A stretch of DNA of 64,000 nucleotides from Paenarthrobacter sp. GOM3 (GTDB lineage Bacteria; Actinomycetota; Actinomycetes; Actinomycetales; Micrococcaceae): the NCBI RefSeq assembly GCF_018215265.2, contig NZ_CP136562.1:3844001-3908000 (forward strand), read 5' to 3'. A model generated the notes under the pieces. The model did not search any database and was not told the DNA's origin. It saw only the letters and a list, made by a program, of their open reading frames with translations. This document shows positions 1 to 8,776 of the stretch, one piece after another. The stretch's first letter is position 1; every line of letters begins with the position of its first letter. The translations under genes were made by a program, and so were the position numbers.

Positions 1-1274
<1,274 letters not shown>

Positions 1275-1368
1275 ATCTTGTTTCCTTTCAATGGCCGATG
1301 TTGGAGATTGCGTCCGGCATCGGTCCGCTGGGCGGTTGACGAGCCGGGAGCCTGCTCAACAATCGGCT

Positions 1369-1391
1369 AGTTGAGCGTTCTGCACTCAACT
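1369..1391. promoter_or_regulatory. HAIR element, proximal (HspR operator)
   Basis: TTGAGC-N7-ACTCAA at 1371-1389, extended by AG and CT on the flanks. The established HspR (HAIR) consensus is CTTGAGT-N7-ACTCAAG. One position of the left arm differs. It overlaps the dnaK -10 hexamer and the likely transcription start. Confidence 0.85.
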
Positions 1392-1416
1392 GTACTCAGC
1401 CTCAGTTAGATGTCAA
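1389..1416 (-). promoter_or_regulatory. dnaK promoter (-35 TTGACA, -10 TACAGT)
   Basis: Reading the minus strand, TTGACA (1416-1411) is followed after 16 bases by TACAGT (1394-1389). That is a good sigma-A type promoter about 115 bases upstream of the dnaK ATG. It lies between two HspR-type inverted repeats; the proximal one overlaps the -10 edge, so a bound repressor would block initiation. Confidence 0.75.
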
Positions 1417-1420
1417 TCCA

Positions 1421-1445
1421 AAGTTGAGTCGAGTACACTCAACTT
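1421..1445. promoter_or_regulatory. HAIR element, distal (HspR operator)
   Basis: A perfect inverted repeat: AAGTTGAGT at 1421-1429, seven bases, ACTCAACTT at 1437-1445. It sits just upstream of the -35 hexamer. With the proximal copy it brackets the dnaK promoter, the arrangement used for heat-shock repression by HspR in actinobacteria. Confidence 0.9.
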
Positions 1446-1505
1446 TACTTCTGGGTGTAAGAAATTCCCCGGAATCCCGCGCCAGAAGGGCTGGTTTCGC
1501 CCTCG

Positions 1506-2087
1506 GTGAACTGGCAAACTGGCGCGATGGAGTTCTCGGGATACGTGCCGCCGGACGAGTTCTGGGCCATGAACGACCGGCTGGATCAAGAGGTGCGGAA
1601 CGGCGCCGAGGCCCTCCCACTGTTCCGGATCACCGGTTGGGAAGGCCCCGCAATGCTGGGCGGTTGGCAACTGGACAACAGCGAGGGCAGCGTCAGTCAC
1701 GGAGACCCATCCCCCGGAAGCCAAGCCCAGTACATTGAGGTGGTCACCACGACACAAGACCCCTATGCGGCAGCCAGGAACAGATGGGTCGTCACGGCCG
1801 GCATTCCTCACAGCCGGGACGAACTCCAGGCCAGCCAAGCAGCCTTTGCAGCCCTTGATCCCGAGGCCCAGGAAATCGCCGTGGACGGGATTCCGACAAA
1901 CTTCTCAGTCTGGCGCGGATACGCCTCCTGGCTCGCTGCCGGGACAGTGGCAGGCTACGGCATCGTCATCGACGCCCAACGCAGACCGCCGGAACCGGAA
2001 GCCGTCAGCCTGACGCGAGTGCCCGACGTCGAGCCCTTGCTTCAAGCCCGGCGCGCGGCAATCAAGGCGCTACGCGGCGAAAATTAG
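1506..2087 (+). CDS. Conserved hypothetical protein
   Basis: A 193-residue soluble protein with no signal peptide or membrane segment and no recognised domain. It contains an aromatic-rich N-terminal stretch (YVPPDEFW, ITGWEGP) and a middle segment RNRWVVTAGIPHSRDEL. The GTG at 1506 gives the longest form; the ATG at 1527 (MEFSGY) is an alternative, and neither has a clear ribosome binding site. The end overlaps the convergent DUF817 gene by 26 bases. No function can be assigned from sequence alone. Confidence 0.7.
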   Translation: MNWQTGAMEFSGYVPPDEFWAMNDRLDQEVRNGAEALPLFRITGWEGPAMLGGWQLDNSEGSVSHGDPSPGSQAQYIEVVTTTQDPYAAARNRWVVTAGIPHSRDELQASQAAFAALDPEAQEIAVDGIPTNFSVWRGYASWLAAGTVAGYGIVIDAQRRPPEPEAVSLTRVPDVEPLLQARRAAIKALRGEN

Positions 2088-2955
2088 GAACAACTGCGCC
2101 TTCGCCAGTGGCAGGCGGCTCGGGCTTGTACACCCACGCCACCAGCACCACCGAGATGATCATCAGCAGGAACCACGCCAGGAGCTTGTCGATCGAGACC
2201 GCCTGCCACCCATTCAGTTGGTTCGGATACAGCCACGCCCGCGACCACGTGCCGATGTTCTCCGCGAACCAGATGAACAGCGCCACCAGCAGGAAGGACA
2301 CCAGGATCGGCATCCGGAAGCGACGCCGGAACACCCGGAAGTGCATGACGCACCGTCCGTAGACAAGAACGACGGCGGCCAGCAGCACCCAGCGCAGGTC
2401 AACGATGTAGTGGTGCGAGAAGAAGTTCACGTAGATCGCCCCTGCCACAAAAGCCGTGATCCACCGGCAGGGATACCTGTCAAAGCGGAGATCGAATAAC
2501 CGGAAAACGCGCACCATGTAGGAACCCACGGCCGCGTACATGAAGCCGCTGAACAACGGGACTGCACCGATCCGGAGGAAGCCCTCGGCCTCGTAAGCCC
2601 AGGAGCCAACGTCGGTTTTGAACAATTCCATGGCCGTCCCCACCACATGGAACAGCAGGATTACCCGCAGCTCCCGCAACGTCTCCAGCCTGAATGAGAT
2701 CATCAGGACCTGGATGAGGACGGCGGCAAGAGTGAGGAAGTCGTTCCGGGCGAGCGCCGCGTTGTCCGGGTACCAAAGGCGGACGGCGATGATCACCGCG
2801 AGCAGCGCTGCACCGAAGACGCACGCCCAGGCCTGCTTCAGCCCGAACACTACAAACTCGGTGAGCCCGGACTGCAGGCGACTGCCCCGCCTGCCGTCCA
2901 GATACCGGTGGGCGAGGTTGTCGATGGACTGTTCAACCGGGGTGGAGTTACGCAT
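2062..2955 (-). CDS. DUF817 family integral membrane protein
   Basis: A 297-residue polytopic membrane protein. Hydrophobic segments fall at about residues 30-50, 58-75, 85-105, 125-145, 160-180, 190-215, 225-245 and 265-290, with many aromatic residues near membrane edges (VNFFSHHYIVDLRW). This matches the DUF817 family, whose function is unknown. Start is the ATG at 2955, which overlaps the end of the upstream MpaB-like gene by 8 bases (ATGCGTAA), so the two are probably translationally coupled. A longer frame extends upstream but is only the antisense register of the preceding gene. The 3' end overlaps the convergent hypothetical gene. Confidence 0.85.
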   Translation of the reverse strand: MRNSTPVEQSIDNLAHRYLDGRRGSRLQSGLTEFVVFGLKQAWACVFGAALLAVIIAVRLWYPDNAALARNDFLTLAAVLIQVLMISFRLETLRELRVILLFHVVGTAMELFKTDVGSWAYEAEGFLRIGAVPLFSGFMYAAVGSYMVRVFRLFDLRFDRYPCRWITAFVAGAIYVNFFSHHYIVDLRWVLLAAVVLVYGRCVMHFRVFRRRFRMPILVSFLLVALFIWFAENIGTWSRAWLYPNQLNGWQAVSIDKLLAWFLLMIISVVLVAWVYKPEPPATGEGAVVPNFRRVAP

Positions 2956-3739
2956 TGCCGCTCTTCGGATCGGCGGAGAGTTGGCCAAGGTAGTAGTCGC
3001 GCGGCCAATGCCGGATCCGCTGGGGCAGCCGTGGGTAGAGACGGCCAACCATCCGCATGGTCCGTTCGAAACGCCGCGCCCGGGCCGGCCCCCAGTCGAA
3101 TCCGAAGCCGGCACGCAAATGATCGGGCAGCAGGCCGGCTGTGAGGAACCGGGCCAGGGGCATCGCCAGGCGCAGGAGCTGCGGACCTCCAGCGGGATAG
3201 AGGAGGTCCTGGGCGACTTTGATTGCCTTGTCGTCCGGTTGAAGTCCCCGCACGTGGGAGTCCCAGTATTTGGCGAAGGCCTCCCGATCGGCCGGCCACT
3301 TATCCGCCGGGAGCTGCAGGGCTGTCCCGATCCGAGCGTACTCGCGGTAGATGCGGTCGGCATCGCCGCCGTCGAGCGGTCCATGAACCTGCTCATAAAC
3401 GGTGACGGCGGTGTCGTAAAGGGTGGCGACCACCCAGAGTTGGGACTCTGCGTCGAAGGCGCTGTACCCGCCGGAGGTGGCGTCGGGTCCGCGTCGGACC
3501 GGGGCGTGGGAACGATTGACGGCGCGGCGGACGGCCTTCAGCTGGTCTTCCGAGCCGTACACCACCGCGTAGACATAGGTCATGGTGGCGCGGAGCCGGT
3601 CCATGGGGCGCTCGGCGAAATTGCTGTGCTCTGCCACGCCGTGGCCCACCTTGGGGTCGGCGATCTGCAGGAGGATTGCGCGGCCCGCCCCGGCAAGGAG
3701 GACGCCCTCCGCACCAATGTCAGCCAGTCCACGAACCAT
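2948..3739 (-). CDS. Oxygenase MpaB family protein (DUF2236)
   Basis: A 263-residue protein of the DUF2236/MpaB-like family, named after the fungal mycophenolic acid enzyme MpaB and found widely in actinobacteria, usually with unknown substrate. Typical features are the N-terminal GRAILLQIADPKVGHGV segment, the RLRATMTYVYAVVYG block, and the helical core with ATLYDTAVTVYEQVHGPL and DHLRAGFGFDWGPARARRFE. The ATG at 3739 has no Shine-Dalgarno. A TAAAGT hexamer sits six bases before the start codon (3751-3746), suggesting a leaderless mRNA. Coupled to DUF817 downstream. Confidence 0.85.
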   Translation of the reverse strand: MVRGLADIGAEGVLLAGAGRAILLQIADPKVGHGVAEHSNFAERPMDRLRATMTYVYAVVYGSEDQLKAVRRAVNRSHAPVRRGPDATSGGYSAFDAESQLWVVATLYDTAVTVYEQVHGPLDGGDADRIYREYARIGTALQLPADKWPADREAFAKYWDSHVRGLQPDDKAIKVAQDLLYPAGGPQLLRLAMPLARFLTAGLLPDHLRAGFGFDWGPARARRFERTMRMVGRLYPRLPQRIRHWPRDYYLGQLSADPKSGNA

Positions 3740-3762
3740 CTGAATACTTTACCGTTCGCGGC

Positions 3763-4491
3763 TTAGAGCCCCACGACGCCCTGGAGAACGCTCAGTTGGT
3801 GCTCGAAAAGCTCATCGCGGGCAGCAAAGGTATCGGCGCCATACTGCCCGAAAACCTCGAAACTAACGGCACCGAACACGGACGTCCAGGCCAGCACACC
3901 CCGCGCCAAGGACGGGTCGGGCGCTGCGAGGTTCATCTCGTCGCGGATGGCCGCCAGGTCTTTGGCCAGGGCCGGAGGAACCACGACGGCGGGACTCACG
4001 TCTGCGCGCATGGCTCCGGCGCGGAATGCGGCGTCAAAGATGCCCACGAGGCGGACGATGACGCGTGTTCCGGGGACGGTGGTGCGCTCGCCCGGCGCCT
4101 GGTAGCCGGGGACGGGACTACCGAACAGCAGGGCGTAGCTTGCCGGCTCGCGAAGCGCCCAGGACCGGACGGCGTTGCCGAGTGCCCGGAACTGTCCGGC
4201 GAAATCGCTGCCGGGCACGGCCGCCACGGCTGCGTCCACGTGGTCGCCCAGCTCGTTGTACGCGTCGATGAGCAGGAGCGTGAGGAGCTCGTCACGGTTC
4301 TCCACGTAGCGATACACGGCTGAGGACACGACGCCGAGGTCCCTGGCCACCGCGCGGAGGGACAGTGCTGCCGCGCCGTGGAGGGCCAGGTGCTCACGGC
4401 CGAGCCGGATGATGTCCGCGATGGTTTGCGCGCGGGCCCGCTCCCTGGGCGTGGGGGGTTTGGCCTTGGTTGCAGCTGGAGTCATGCCCAT
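3763..4491 (-). CDS. TetR/AcrR family transcriptional regulator (WHG C-terminal domain)
   Basis: A 242-residue dimeric repressor. The N-terminal DNA-binding domain is at about residues 18-65 (LSLRAVARDLGVVSSAVYRYVENRDELL). The C-terminal ligand domain carries the SVFGAVSFEVFGQY motif of WHG-type TetR proteins. It is divergent from the NAD(P)-dependent reductase at 4633, and two CAAGAGCA-type palindromes lie between them, so it probably represses itself and the reductase. Start taken as the ATG at 4491; the ATG at 4485 and a TTG at 4503 are in frame, and no strong ribosome binding site decides. The ligand is unknown. Confidence 0.88.
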   Translation of the reverse strand: MGMTPAATKAKPPTPRERARAQTIADIIRLGREHLALHGAAALSLRAVARDLGVVSSAVYRYVENRDELLTLLLIDAYNELGDHVDAAVAAVPGSDFAGQFRALGNAVRSWALREPASYALLFGSPVPGYQAPGERTTVPGTRVIVRLVGIFDAAFRAGAMRADVSPAVVVPPALAKDLAAIRDEMNLAAPDPSLARGVLAWTSVFGAVSFEVFGQYGADTFAARDELFEHQLSVLQGVVGL

Positions 4492-4523
4492 AGCTTGCCA
4501 CAAATGAGAGCGGTGTCAACAAA

Positions 4524-4540
4524 CAAGAGCAGTGCTCTTG
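4524..4540. promoter_or_regulatory. TetR operator 1 (CAAGAGCA-G-TGCTCTTG)
   Basis: A perfect 17-base palindrome with 8-base arms around a central G. Its right arm overlaps the TTGACA hexamer (4538-4543) of the promoter reading toward the reductase, so a bound dimer would occlude RNA polymerase. It lies 33 bases from the regulator's own start. Confidence 0.8.
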
Positions 4541-4566
4541 ACATCGATTGCAGGGGCAGTCATTCT
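4538..4566 (+). promoter_or_regulatory. Promoter for the NAD(P)-dependent reductase gene
   Basis: TTGACA at 4538-4543, a 17-base spacer, then CATTCT at 4561-4566. The -35 hexamer is a perfect match and is embedded in TetR operator 1; the -10 is weak. It is located 67 bases upstream of the ATG at 4633. Confidence 0.6.
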
Positions 4567-4572
4567 GGATTC

Positions 4573-4589
4573 AGAGAGCACTGCTCTTG
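4573..4589. promoter_or_regulatory. TetR operator 2 (AGAGAGCA-C-TGCTCTTG)
   Basis: A second copy of the same palindrome with a degenerate left arm, centred 49 bases from operator 1. It lies between the putative -10 hexamer and the reductase start codon, a position suited to roadblock repression. Two copies flanking the promoter suggest cooperative binding. Confidence 0.72.
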
Positions 4590-4632
4590 CTTTGAAACAT
4601 CGTCTCCAAAAATCCAAAGAAAGAGGACCATC

Positions 4633-5565
4633 ATGTACGTCGTCACAGGAGCAGGACCCGTGGGCTACACCATCGCCGAACAACTCGCCGAACTGGGGCA
4701 CCCGGTACGCGTACTGACGCGCTCCGGCAGCGGCCCGGACCACCCACTGGTGGAGAAGATGCGCGTCGATGCATCCGATCCTGAACAGCTCAAGGAAGCC
4801 GTCGCAGGATCAGCGGCTATCTTCCACTGCATCCACGGATCCGCGTACAGCGCTGCGGCTTGGGCCGCGGAACTCCCCCGGGCCGAACAAGTGGTGATGG
4901 ACGCAGCCGCGACCGCGGGCGCCGTCGTCGTATTTCCCGAAAGCCTGTACTCGTACAGCGAGCCCGGGCAGATCATGACCGAATCGAGCCCCCGCGAAGC
5001 TTCGGGCGGAAAGCGTGGCATCCGGACGGCACTGTTGAATGCGCGGCGCGCGCATGCGGCCAACACCGTGAGCGTAGTGGCCGGCGACTTCTTTGGACCG
5101 CGCGTGAAGATGGCCCACGCCGGCGAGCGCATGGTCACGCCAATCCTGGCGGGCAAAAAGCTGCAGTTCATTGGTAGTGCCAGCCAGCCGCATTCCTTCA
5201 CCTATGTACCGGATCTTGCTGCGGCCATGATCGCCGCCTCAGGGAAGCCCGAACTCTGGAACAGCGTGCTGCATGCACCCACCGGCGCGGCCGTGACTCA
5301 GCGGGAAATCGCGGTAGCGCATGCCCAAGCCGCAGGCCTGACGACACCAAAGGTGAGCGCTGTTCCCGGCTGGGCGCTGCGGGCCGCCGGACTGGTCTCG
5401 ACCGATATGCGCGAATTGGCTGAGTTGCTGTACCAGTTTGAGCGCCCGTTCGTGATGGATTCCTCTGAGAGTCAACGAGCCCTGGGCCTCCAGCCGACTC
5501 CCCTGCCGGAGGCCGCTGCCGCGACCATGGCGTGGTGGCGCGGGGCGGACCAGCGCGGTTCTTAA
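4633..5565 (+). CDS. NAD-dependent epimerase/dehydratase family protein (extended SDR/NmrA-like)
   Basis: A 310-residue Rossmann-fold protein. It begins MYVVTGAGPVGYTIAEQL, with the GxGxxG-type nucleotide loop at residues 6-11 followed by an acidic-to-basic turn (VRVLTRSG). Later segments are HCIHGSAYSAAAW and VVVFPESLYSYSEPG. The SDR-like YxxxK is not canonical: the SLYSYS segment lacks the lysine. It may therefore be an atypical or NmrA-like redox sensor rather than an ordinary dehydrogenase. Start is the ATG at 4633 with AAGAGGA seven bases upstream; a longer reading frame crosses the operators and is rejected. Probably induced when the divergent TetR releases its ligand-controlled operators. 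Confidence 0.85.
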   Translation: MYVVTGAGPVGYTIAEQLAELGHPVRVLTRSGSGPDHPLVEKMRVDASDPEQLKEAVAGSAAIFHCIHGSAYSAAAWAAELPRAEQVVMDAAATAGAVVVFPESLYSYSEPGQIMTESSPREASGGKRGIRTALLNARRAHAANTVSVVAGDFFGPRVKMAHAGERMVTPILAGKKLQFIGSASQPHSFTYVPDLAAAMIAASGKPELWNSVLHAPTGAAVTQREIAVAHAQAAGLTTPKVSAVPGWALRAAGLVSTDMRELAELLYQFERPFVMDSSESQRALGLQPTPLPEAAAATMAWWRGADQRGS

Positions 5566-5576
5566 CGAGTTCTTAA
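5559..5576. promoter_or_regulatory. Candidate response-regulator box: TTCTTAA direct repeat
   Basis: TTCTTAA occurs at 5559-5565 and again at 5570-5576. The 11-base period is the geometry used by OmpR/PhoB-family regulators bound head to tail on one face of DNA. It overlaps the stop codon of the reductase gene and lies 50 bases upstream of the PAP2 start, at the head of an operon that encodes an OmpR-type regulator. Autoregulation is an inference. Confidence 0.45.
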
Positions 5577-5625
5577 AACCCGCGGCGGAGAATCCAAGAA
5601 ACGAGTCGTCCTGTCGAGGGGTTCC

Positions 5626-6345
5626 ATGTTTCCGCATTCCACGCCGCATCCGTTGCGCTTCAAGCCCCTGCCCGTACCCAAGCACTGGCTGATCATCGGG
5701 CTGGTACTTGCGGCCGCCGTAGTCGTGGCAGGGTGGGCTGTTCAGGTGGTGCCTGGCCTGACCTTGGCTGAACTGGCGGTGGACGATGACTTCAGCCGCC
5801 ATCACACACCCGAGCTGACCGGGCTGGCCCTGGTGTTGAACGTCCTTTTCGGTCCAGTCGCCGGCGCGCTTATCGTGATCGCTGTCAGTTTGTATCTGGC
5901 AGTGATCCGACGCTCTCCGCAGAATGCAGCGCTCTTTTCCGTAACGGTGGCGTCTGGATGGCTGACGTGCCAATTGTTCAAGGTGGTTACCGGCCGGATC
6001 AGGCCCGATCCTGCCTTGCTGTTCGACCCCCTGGTGCCGGAGCCCGTGTCCAACAGCTTCCCCAGCGGCCACACGTCCTTGGCCGTCGCACTCACGCTGG
6101 CGGCGTTCCTTCTGGTTCGTGAAACACGGTGGGCCAAACCCGTCCTCTGGGCAGGGACGGTCATGGCCGTGGTGGTCGCTTGGTCCCGGGTGTACATCGG
6201 CGCCCACTACCCGTTGGACGTTGTTGCCTCGTTCCCGGCAACGATCGCGGCGGTCCTGATCATGGCCGGAACCTGGAACCGCTATGCACCAGCTGTCATG
6301 GCCACGATTCATTCCCGGGCTACGTCCCCACGCTCTCCCAAATGA
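5626..6345 (+). CDS. PAP2 superfamily phosphatase
   Basis: A 239-residue membrane phosphatase with the three signature motifs of the PAP2/lipid phosphate phosphatase family: KVVTGRIRP (KxxxxxxRP), PSGHT, and SRVYIGAHYPLDV (SRxxxxxHxxxD). About six membrane segments put the active site at the outer face, where substrates would be undecaprenyl or phosphatidyl phosphates. ATG at 5626 follows GAGGGG at 5613-5618. It is the first gene of an apparent operon with a DedA protein and a two-component system, a combination pointing to membrane lipid or envelope stress. Exact substrate unknown. Confidence 0.92.
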   Translation: MFPHSTPHPLRFKPLPVPKHWLIIGLVLAAAVVVAGWAVQVVPGLTLAELAVDDDFSRHHTPELTGLALVLNVLFGPVAGALIVIAVSLYLAVIRRSPQNAALFSVTVASGWLTCQLFKVVTGRIRPDPALLFDPLVPEPVSNSFPSGHTSLAVALTLAAFLLVRETRWAKPVLWAGTVMAVVVAWSRVYIGAHYPLDVVASFPATIAAVLIMAGTWNRYAPAVMATIHSRATSPRSPK

Positions 6346-6355
6346 AAGAGTCTTT

Positions 6356-7024
6356 ATGGAAGCCTTTGCCTTGGTGCCTGCACTGAACCCGACCGAGCTC
6401 CTCCCCATCCTGGACCCGGCCAGCCTTCTGCAGGGCTTGGGACCCGCGACCCTTGGGGTGGTGGCCCTGATGATCTTCATTGAATCAGGTGTTCTGTTCC
6501 CCTTCCTGCCCGGTGACTCCTTGCTCTTCACTGCCGGGCTCCTTCACCAGCAACTGAACCTGACACTTCCTGTGCTGATAACAGTGGTGACTGTGGCCGC
6601 CATCGCGGGTGATCAGGTGGGCTATCTGCTGGGGCGCCGCTTCGGACGCCGATGGTTCTCCGACGACGCCCGGGTCCTGAAAACGTCCCATCTGGCAAAG
6701 GCTGAAGACTTCTTCCAACGCCGGGGCGGGCCCGCGTTGATCCTTGCCCGTTTCGTGCCGGTGGTTCGCACCTTCGCGCCCCTCAGTGCAGGCATCGCCC
6801 GGTATCACTACAAGTCATTTGCCCTCTGGAACATCACTGGTGCGATCCTTTGGGCGAGCTCCGTTACGCTCCTAGGCTCTTGGTTGGGCCATTTCGAGAT
6901 CATCGCAAAGAACATCGACGTCATTGCCGTGGTGATGGTGTTGGTGTCTGTGCTGCCGTGGGGCATCGAATACCTCAAACGCAGGCGTGCCCGCGCCGCG
7001 GAGTCCTCCTCCGCGCAAGAATAG
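6356..7024 (+). CDS. DedA family membrane protein
   Basis: A 222-residue integral membrane protein of the DedA/SNARE-associated family, members of which act as lipid carrier flippases such as undecaprenyl-phosphate or phospholipid translocases. Visible family features: the FIESGVLFPFLPGDSLLF re-entrant segment near residue 40, GDQVGYLLGRRFGRR, and RFVPVVRTFAPLSAGIARY with the conserved arginine. ATG at 6356 follows GAAAGAG and lies 10 bases after the PAP2 stop. A PAP2 phosphatase next to a DedA flippase suggests cooperation in recycling isoprenoid or phospholipid phosphates. Confidence 0.92.
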   Translation: MEAFALVPALNPTELLPILDPASLLQGLGPATLGVVALMIFIESGVLFPFLPGDSLLFTAGLLHQQLNLTLPVLITVVTVAAIAGDQVGYLLGRRFGRRWFSDDARVLKTSHLAKAEDFFQRRGGPALILARFVPVVRTFAPLSAGIARYHYKSFALWNITGAILWASSVTLLGSWLGHFEIIAKNIDVIAVVMVLVSVLPWGIEYLKRRRARAAESSSAQE

Positions 7025-7028
7025 ATCC

Positions 7029-7703
7029 GTGGCCACTGACTCCAAGCTGTCCGTCCTGCTGGTGGAAGACGATCCTGCCCTGGGGCCCCTGATCGCGGAG
7101 CTCCTCGAGCCCGACTATCAGGTGCACATCGCCGTCGACGGCCATGAAGGCTTGAGCCACGCACTGGTGGGAAGCTGGGATGCCATGGTCATCGACCGGG
7201 GGCTTCCGGGCCTGGATGGCATCTCGTTGATCGCCGCGCTACGTTCCAAGGGGATCGCCACCCCCATCCTCATCCTCACCGCCATTGGTTCTGTGGACGA
7301 GAAGGTTCGGGGGCTCGACGCCGGCGCGAACGACTACATGACCAAGCCCTTCGACGCCATGGAATTGGGGGCACGCCTGAGGGCCTTGACCCGCAGCTAC
7401 CACCAGGCACCCCGGATCACCGTCATCGGCGACTGGGAACTGGACTCCACCACCAGATCCATCCGCTCCATTCACGGGTTCCTTGCCTCGTTGACGGCGA
7501 CCGAATCGGAGTTGCTGTCAGTCCTGGCCGCTGAACCGGACCGGGTGTTCACCAGGGAGGAGCTGATTGTCGCCACCGATAGCCAAGGTGACTTGCCCGG
7601 AGTCATTGACACCCATGTTCACCACCTTCGCCGAAAAGTCGCCAGATCGGTCATCCGGACTGTCCACGGGGTGGGTTACCAGATAGGCGAAGCCCATGAC
7701 TGA
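7029..7703 (+). CDS. Response regulator, OmpR/PhoB family
   Basis: A 224-residue two-component regulator. The receiver domain has the acidic pair D14-D15, the phospho-acceptor Asp56 (VIDRGLPG), and the conserved lysine in TKPFD. The C-terminal winged helix covers about residues 130-222 and ends HVHHLRRKV...IRTVHGVGYQIG, as usual for this family. The GTG at 7029 begins four bases after the DedA stop; no strong ribosome binding site is visible. It overlaps the sensor kinase by 8 bases. Probably controls this PAP2-DedA operon through the TTCTTAA repeats upstream. Confidence 0.93.
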   Translation: MATDSKLSVLLVEDDPALGPLIAELLEPDYQVHIAVDGHEGLSHALVGSWDAMVIDRGLPGLDGISLIAALRSKGIATPILILTAIGSVDEKVRGLDAGANDYMTKPFDAMELGARLRALTRSYHQAPRITVIGDWELDSTTRSIRSIHGFLASLTATESELLSVLAAEPDRVFTREELIVATDSQGDLPGVIDTHVHHLRRKVARSVIRTVHGVGYQIGEAHD

Positions 7704-8682
7704 TCAGTCCATGGCCCCGGCCCAGGATCAGGCAATCCTTCGCAAGGCCTCCCTGAAGATCGCGGTCCGAATCAGCGCAGTCTGCGCCCTGCTGGTCCTA
7801 TGCCTCCTGACCGCGGCCACCATGTACCTGCTGAGCCAGTCCGGCAACCCGGAACCAGCCGAACCTGGGGCCGTCTATGCCTATCTCGACACCAAAGACC
7901 TGATCAAAGCCATGGTCATCGCCGGGGCAGCAGGCATCCTGCTGGCGGGCGGTGTGGGCTGGCTCAGCGCCCGCAGTGCCATCCGCCCCCTCGGCGACGC
8001 CCTGATCCTGCAACGACGCTTCATCCAGGACGCCAGCCATGAAATGCGGACGCCCTTGGCCATCCTTGATGCCCGGATCCAAGTGGCACAACGCAGCACC
8101 GCTCCGGAATCGCCTGCCGGCCGGCAACTGTCACGGATCCGGGATGACACAGCCGCCCTCACCGGAATCGTCAACGAACTCCTCGAATCCGCTACCGGCA
8201 CCCTCCAGGAACCTGCCGCCACCGCAACGAATATCCCCGACGTCACCCAGGAGGTGGTGGACAGCCTCCAGCAATTGGCCACAGACCGGGGCATCACCGT
8301 GCATTGTTCGAGCACTGGCCACCCCCGGGCCATGATCACCCCGCAGCGACTTCACCGCGCCATCCTCGGTTTGGCCGAGAACGCACTCGTCCACACGCCA
8401 GCGGGCGGCCACATCACGGTTGCCAGCACCGTGGCCGCTAACCAGGCAGTCATCACCGTCACCGATACCGGCCACGGTATTACTGGTATTGACCAGGACC
8501 GGATCTTCGACCGTTTCGCCCGGACAACCGACCCCCGTGCCGCCCAACAGCAGCGTAGCTTCGGCATCGGATTATCGCTGGTCCGCGATATAGCCGTCGC
8601 CGCGGGCGGCTCCGCGGACGTCGCATACACCGGCCCGGAAGGCACCTGCATGCGGATTACGCTGCCCCTGGCAACGAACTGA
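7696..8682 (+). CDS. Sensor histidine kinase
   Basis: A 328-residue inner-membrane kinase partner of the preceding regulator. Two membrane segments (about 25-45 and 72-92) enclose a short extracytoplasmic loop of about 27 residues, so it may sense within the membrane. The dimerisation box DASHEMRTPLAILDARI contains the phospho-acceptor His115. The ATPase domain has the N box (LGLAENALVHTP), G1 (VTDTGHGI) and G2 (FGIGLSLVRDIA). ATG at 7696 overlaps the regulator's end. The extracytoplasmic domain is much shorter than in classical ligand sensors. Confidence 0.93.
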   Translation: MTDQSMAPAQDQAILRKASLKIAVRISAVCALLVLCLLTAATMYLLSQSGNPEPAEPGAVYAYLDTKDLIKAMVIAGAAGILLAGGVGWLSARSAIRPLGDALILQRRFIQDASHEMRTPLAILDARIQVAQRSTAPESPAGRQLSRIRDDTAALTGIVNELLESATGTLQEPAATATNIPDVTQEVVDSLQQLATDRGITVHCSSTGHPRAMITPQRLHRAILGLAENALVHTPAGGHITVASTVAANQAVITVTDTGHGITGIDQDRIFDRFARTTDPRAAQQQRSFGIGLSLVRDIAVAAGGSADVAYTGPEGTCMRITLPLATN

Positions 8683-8713
8683 CTCTCGCGTGCGCCCGCG
8701 GTAAGAAGCAGAA

Positions 8714-8763
8714 AACAGAAGCGTTCGACGGCGGGTGCGCACCCGCCGTCGAACGCTTCTGTT
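8714..8763. terminator. Perfect 50-bp palindrome, probable bidirectional terminator
   Basis: The arms 8714-8738 and 8739-8763 are exact reverse complements with no spacer (AACAGAAGCG... to ...CGCTTCTGTT). It lies between the convergent kinase (+) and reductase (-) genes. Read on the minus strand the hairpin is followed by TTCTGCTTCTT, a passable U-tract, so termination of the minus-strand gene is most convincing. The perfect symmetry is unusual for a terminator. Confidence 0.75.
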
Positions 8764-8776
8764 GGAAGATGACCAG

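Noticed and set aside
4378..4632. Upstream extension of the NAD(P)-dependent reductase to 4378
   Set aside because: It would run through the tetR coding region, both operators and the promoter; the ATG at 4633 has a good ribosome binding site.
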